From NCBI RefSeq assembly GCF_032062135.1, contig NC_092859.1, forward strand, positions 112,384,141-112,448,140: a stretch of 64,000 bases of DNA, read 5' to 3'. Positions 58,462 through 64,000 of this stretch are shown one piece after another. The notes under the pieces were generated by a model. The model was not told the DNA's origin, did not search any database, and saw only the letters and a list, made by a program, of their open reading frames with translations. Source of the DNA: Pyxicephalus adspersus. Lineage: Eukaryota; Chordata; Amphibia; Anura; Pyxicephalidae. Each line of letters starts with the position of its first letter. Within the stretch, counting starts at the first letter, position 1. A program made the translations under genes and the position numbers.

Positions 58462-60125
58462 CAGTTAGGTCCATAAATATTTGGACAGAGACAACTTTTT
58501 TTCTAATTTTGGTTCTGTACATTACCGCAATTAATTTTAAATGAAACAACTCAGATGCAGTTGAACTGCAGACTTTCAGCTTTAATTATTTCATGGGCTG
58601 GTGTGGGCAGATAAAAGCCCTGGAATTAATTTGAGGGAGGTTGCTTGTATGTGGAAGATTTTGTTGTGAACAGACAATGTTCAGTTAAAGGAGCTCTCCA
58701 TGCAGGTGAAACAAGCCATCCTTAAGCTGCAAAAACAGAAAAACCCCATCCAAGAAATTCCTACAATATTAGGAGTCCCAAAACACTATTTAAACAGGCA
58801 AGGTCACGTGGGACCCTGGTCACGTGCCCAAATCTCAAGTGCTTTGAGATTGAATCCAGGGAATAACATGATCATCATCACCCTCTTCATCCTCCACCTG
58901 CACCCTCTTCATAGCAACTAACAATGTGATCCATAGAGGTACGAAGAGCAGTGCAGGAGACTCAAGTCCATGTGAGCAGCTCCTGTTATATGGGTTGTAG
59001 TGAAGATTGTCATTTTGTTAAGTTCCAGGTATGTGGTAGCAATCAATCAGGGAGTAGCTTGGTGAAAAACAGTTCAGGAAGGCAGCAGCACAGGTAGTAA
59101 AGACATCCAGGTGGGTTGATGATTGTTCAGTTCAGTGGCATGAGATGAAGTAGCAGAGTATATTGGTATGTCCAGTTCTGTTTCAATTCCCTAGATTAAT
59201 TCCCAAAGCACCTATAATTTTGGCACTTAAGATTTGGGCAGGTGACCTTGCCTGTTGTTTAAATAGAAGTGCTTTGGGCCCTCGATATGGATGGACTGAT
59301 GGGAGTAACAGGGAATTTAGGATATCAGTTGAACCTTGGTAGGGGAGGGGATTGTCAGAGCAATAAAATCATTTAACACTAAACTGGGACAAATGGATAG
59401 GGAACAGAAAGTGCTGTGGCCAGATTCAAATTTGAGCAATAAGTTTGTCCAAAATGCACAGCATACCATAAACAATCACATGGAAATTGCATACAGAATA
59501 GGGATAGCACTCAGATTGCGCAGCATACCTGTGGAAGAAGAGATAAATGCAGATTAGGTGCAGGCAGATGGAGGTCAGTTCAGTAGAGATGTTAGTTGCT
59601 ATGAAGAGGGTGAAGGTGGAGGATGAAGAGGGTGGTGATGATGATGATCATGTTATTCCCTAGATTAATTCTCAAAGCACTTAAGATTTGGGCACGTGAC
59701 CTTGCCTGTTGTTTAAAAAGAAATGCTTTGGGACTGCTAATATTGTAGCAATTTCTCGGATGGGTTTTTTCTGTTTTTGGAGCTTAAGGACGGCTTGTTT
59801 CACCTGCATGGAGAGCTCCTTTAACTGAATGTTGTCTGTTCACAGCAAAATCTTCCAAATACAAGAACCCCCTTAAATCAACTCCAGGCCTTTTATCTGC
59901 TTAATTGATAATTACATAACAAAGGAATTGCCCACACCAACCCATGAAAAAGCCTTTGAGTCAATTGTCCAATTACTTTTGACCCCCTGAAATGAAGTGA
60001 TTGTGTAAAAAAAAAAAGGCCTTACATTTTTATGCAGTTTTTTTGTTCAACCCACTGAATTAAAGCTGAAAGTCTGCACTTCAACTTTATTTAAAATTAC
60101 TTGTGGTAATGTACAGAACCAGAAC
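58462..60125. mobile_element. Foldback element built from a Tc1/mariner 5' part
   Basis: Two long inverted arms (58462-58923 and about 59588-60125) each hold, from the outside in: the Tc1-like terminal repeat (CAGTTAGGTCCATAAATATT on the left), a TGCAGACTTTCAGCTTTAAT block, the start of a Tc1 transposase (GAGCTCTCCATGCAGGTGAA; peptide MQVKQAILKLQKQ), and then unrelated sequence. The unrelated part includes GGCAAGGTCACGTG, AATAACATGATCATCATC and CCTCTTCATAGCAACTAACA. The right arm lacks about the last 45 bases of its terminal repeat. A further partial copy of the unrelated part sits in the spacer at about 59185-59280. No complete transposase exists. Confidence 0.8.
58660..58800 (+). pseudogene. 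Tc1-like transposase N-terminus fragment
   Basis: VQLKELSMQVKQAILKLQKQ, then KNPIQEIPTILGVPK: the first helix-turn-helix of a Tc1/mariner transposase, which would bind the terminal repeats. The frame leaves the transposase after about 40 residues, at the junction with unrelated DNA. A mirror copy lies on the minus strand at about 59735-59850. There is no DDE domain, so no catalytic function. Confidence 0.75.
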
Positions 60126-63100
60126 CACAGTCATATACTAATATAACTTTTATCAATATGTCAGATTTTAGTTTGCAGAGGTCAGTTCAAACCAGCAATT
60201 TTTTAATTTTTCTTTTCATTCTATACTGAACAAGCTAAACACCTATAACAAAAGTAGCATTCACATTAAAACCACACACTTTTCACCATAAATAAAACTG
60301 TAAAGGAATGGTGAATTGTTTGAAGGTTACCATCCACAATGATTAAATGTAAATATGAAGTTTTTGAGGATATCCATTGTAGGTATCCATATCCTATATA
60401 CTGATTCATGAGTTGCAGTCCATGTTATGGATATGATTTGAGACAGATAAACTCAAGAAAGTTCAGTTTGGAGGTGAGCTTTGCAAATTGCAATTGCATT
60501 GAAGTCAATAGGAGACATACTTTGTCATTCATGTTTTAAGGCCAGTAGCCATATTACTGTTATGTAAATGGCATGGGAAGCTGGACATTGTCATGAGTGC
60601 CATGCACTAATGCCTAGAAAAAAAATCATCAGAGCATTGCTAGAGTATTTCTGTGAGCAGACACTCATGGCCTCAAAAGTACACACTTTTACTTATGACC
60701 CAACAATAACATCATGGAGTATGTATATTTTTTTTGCAGCACCTTCATGTAAAATAGAAACTAAAAGGTACATAAACGTATCATTCTGTTTTATCAGCAG
60801 CAGTTATAAATTTTTATGGGGCCAGTATATTACTGGCTACAGCTATGTAACAATGTTGGAATCCTTTTTGAGGAACGTACCTGTATGTGTATAAAATCAC
60901 GTATCAAATCAACTGCTCTGTCTGGTTTCATTTATAATCACATTTTAAATATCATCCATTCTAAATACATATATGTACTAGGTGTAACACATGTGACCTG
61001 AAAATAAATAAAGTAAGATTTCTGTGCTTTTTCTAGTAAGGCAACACATTAATCAACAACCTTACATTCTGTCAAATTATATTTAGATTGCCATACACTC
61101 ATAATATTTGCTTATGTGCCAATAAAACTTTGTACCCATCAAACAGCTTGATCATGCACTGCTCCACTCTGCCCTACCCGCTCCCATATGTTATTGTGCT
61201 CCTGACCACCAGCAGCCAATGAGAAAACTCCCGTGGAGAGAACTGTGTTATCGCAGACAGTATTGAGTGCTTGTTGTTAGAGGATGATCTCCACTAATTC
61301 AGTTATAAAATAATAAATAAACTCAATAAAGATGACATTTTAGACATGTATGGCACATTTAACTATGAAATATGAATTTAAACAAAATTACTGAGACATT
61401 TTAATAAATTGTATCTGTTAAACCATTAAATTTCTGTTCATTTCAAAAACACAAATCACATCTCAAATCTATTTAACCTAGGAATAGTGGATGTGACATC
61501 TCGACTTCTGATAGTAGGAACTAGTCATGTGATCTCTCATTTACTAATGCCTGGGATAATTCACGTGATTGTTCTTTAACTGATGCTTGTAAAGACTCAT
61601 GTGATTTCTACATAAACCTTAACATGTGAAAGACGTCTCTGAAATACATTAATCCAGCCTAAAACAAGTTTGGTGACTGGTTTTGTTAAAACTGGCATTA
61701 TTAAACTAAAAGTCACCAGGAGGTAGAGGTATTTGGCAAAATAGGCATGCTCTTCTTTCCCAAAAACCAGATGCCAGGAACAATGTAACTGCAGTGACCC
61801 CTATGCATGCACAAGAGTTGCATCACCAGTGGCTGTCTAATGGCGGAGTAGGAGCGCCATGACCCGGAAGTCCACAGTGGTTGGTATATGACTGTACTTC
61901 ATTTAGTAGTTTACTAGCAGTACAGATCATTTGTTAACCATTACATAACCAGTAGTGATCTAGAAACAGACCTTTGAGTTTTATTACACATGATTTCAGA
62001 TAACAACAGGATCCTAAGAAGAGTACACCAATATGTGGTGGACAAGCTGTACTGCATCTCCATAGCTTATCATAGGTAACTCTACAACTACTGATGACAT
62101 ACATTAGGATAAATCCAACCATATTTATCTGTTACTGCATGATAATTCCGTGTACTCTTTGTGGATGTGGCCAGCCAGAACAATAAGTATATCATATCCA
62201 TAAGCATACATTTAATAAACAGAAAACATAGAACATATTAAGATGGAAATTTGTGTACTTTATTGATTATCACTCTTACCACACAGCAATTTTCAAGGGC
62301 TCCACAGGAAACCATGCTGGCATGGAATATTGATGTTCTTCCTGTGTTTGTGTGGCTTTACTCTAGACTCTTCTACACAACTTGGGCCTATTAAAGACAT
62401 AGAAAGGTTAGATTCTAATGTCCTTAGGGAATGGACACTCATGTAAAATGTTCAGTGCTCTGTGTAATGTGCTGCATAGTATGGAGACAATAGAAAAACT
62501 TTTAATATGAAAACTATTTCAATGAAATTAGCTAGAATAGAGTTTAGTATTAACCTAGGTCAGGAAGTGGGTTACTGGCTGTATAACAACTTAAAAAAAT
62601 TAAAAAAAAAGCCAAACATAACAAAAAGTTATGCAGACACCACACACTATAGTTGTTAACATGCAATATATTACATTTAATAATGAGATATAATTTTGTC
62701 CATTTTCCAAACATTCCTGGCCAATTTAAAAAATGATTTTACAATGATACACATTAATAGTTAAAAAAAAATCCATAATAAAGGAGGTGAAAGATTTCCT
62801 AACTCAATTATTATATTTTGTGTGTAGGTGCTGAAAGAGGCCAAAGTACTGTTTATTCAGAAAGATATGTTTGTTTGTGTGTGTTTGTGTGTAATAGAGT
62901 ACGTGCATTTAGCTGTGTGAGCACTATGACTCTTGTCCTAGCTAAGGGTAAATTAAATCAGTTAATGATTTTCAAAGTTAAGAAAACGTTGTTTACTTTT
63001 GAAAGAACTTTAAGGATTTGTATAAAAGATGTTACTTTATACCTATAAAAGTTTGTATTCAACATTAAAAAAAATCCTATATACAGAATTACCACCACCC

Positions 63101-64000
63101 CTATTAACAATATGTCATGTTCCACAAATAAGAATTATACCAATCATTTATAGGACACATATACAAATGCAAAAGAAATAGGGATAGTTGTTGTCACTAG
63201 AATAATAAGGTAATAGAAAGCAATGAAACTATTGTCCGAAGTTTTAATCCTTCCCAACTTTACTCAAAATTCAGGACAGGATGGGCAAGGTAAAACTCTC
63301 TCCAAAAAAGTTTCAGACCTATGTGTGATATCAGAATAAGGCAAACACTTTAGAATGTATCACCCCCATAGGAGCAGCCAATTTATATCTGGGTCTCGCC
63401 TGAAAAATTGATAAAGACATTCACCAAGGTTCATGTAAATCCATTTTAGGTGTTTATTGTATCCCAACACATACAGAGGGAGGGTTAGGGTAGCAGAGTG
63501 TCAGGCTAGCAGCAGTTCACATCCAGATGTATCTCATACAGGCAGTACTGACAGATTACATTTAGCATCTTCACAATATTCTTTATAGAAATGTAAGGGA
63601 AGTATTCCTTCTCTGGAGTGGGTTCCAAGAATGACACTCCCAAATTCACCACCAACAGGATCCTGTCCCAAGTACCTCTCTTTAGTGTCCTTTAGCCTCT
63701 CCCCACTCAAGCCAAGTCTTTAACCACTAGAAATCTAACATCCTCTTAGTGGTTCAGTCTTCAGGACCCTATGGCCTAACCTGGCCCCAGGAGTGGCAGG
63801 GTTGTCCTACACTGACCCTTTAGCTTCTTCAGTGTCAAGGGCCCCACCTTAGCTCAGTTCTCTCAGACTAATTAGTTCCAACTAGTTCTCTCTGAGACTA
63901 ATTCCAGAACTGTCTAAGATACACTAATATTACCTTGTAAACCTTAAAAGGATCTCATTATACTAAAGGGGTGCTATACATGTTTACAGTAACCATTTTT
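60126..64000. other. AT-rich non-coding, nothing recognised
   Basis: Short frames without motifs (60568-60894, 62818-63048). The last 500 bases are less AT-rich (CCTAACCTGGCCCCAGGAGT) and may be the edge of a repeat that continues beyond the window. Confidence 0.4.

Overview
This is vertebrate nuclear DNA, almost certainly from a frog or toad. It is AT-rich and non-coding, with no intact host gene, rRNA, tRNA or CRISPR. It is packed with transposon relics of kinds I associate with anuran genomes: tRNA-derived SINEs, palindromic MITEs, hAT and Harbinger-like MITEs, Tc1/mariner relics, an L1-like LINE end and a Ngaro-type tyrosine-recombinase retrotransposon. No sequence search was run; family names rest on recognised motifs, terminal repeats and target-site duplications (TSDs).

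Layout. 1-23 kb: intergenic or intronic sequence with small repeats, namely palindromic MITEs (1.4, 11.3 kb), a hAT MITE (3.5 kb), two Harbinger-like MITEs (5.7, 7.2 kb), a repeat pair (13.2, 19.8 kb) and a SINE (15.2 kb). 23.2-29 kb: the centrepiece, a GC-rich minus-strand Ngaro-like retroelement. Reading leftwards it has a 259-bp leader repeat, gag with two zinc-binding motifs, reverse transcriptase, RNase H, tyrosine recombinase and SGNH hydrolase. An identical copy of the leader then follows, leading into a separate gag N-terminus. 29-41 kb: a Tc1/mariner end, a hairpin-rich repeat, a SINE, a broken copy of a multicopy metazoan gene-like repeat (38.1-39.2 kb) and a hAT deletion derivative that keeps a BED-finger N-terminus (39.6 kb). 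41-57 kb: hAT MITEs (one with a perfect 8-bp TSD), two MITEs abutting each other, a reverse SINE and a third Harbinger-like MITE. 57-60 kb: a 5'-truncated L1-like 3' end, then a large foldback built from a Tc1 transposase start fused to unrelated sequence. 60-64 kb: nothing recognised.

The Ngaro domains would act together: gag packages the RNA, RT/RNase H copies it, the tyrosine recombinase integrates a circular DNA, and the SGNH protein has no settled role. All recombinase catalytic residues and the RT YLDD box survive, but frameshifts and internal losses make this copy inactive. The most interesting point is the arrangement: leader + gag C-half ... hydrolase + leader + gag N-half. It looks like a head-to-tail tandem with deletions, or an element opened at a permuted point in its circular form.
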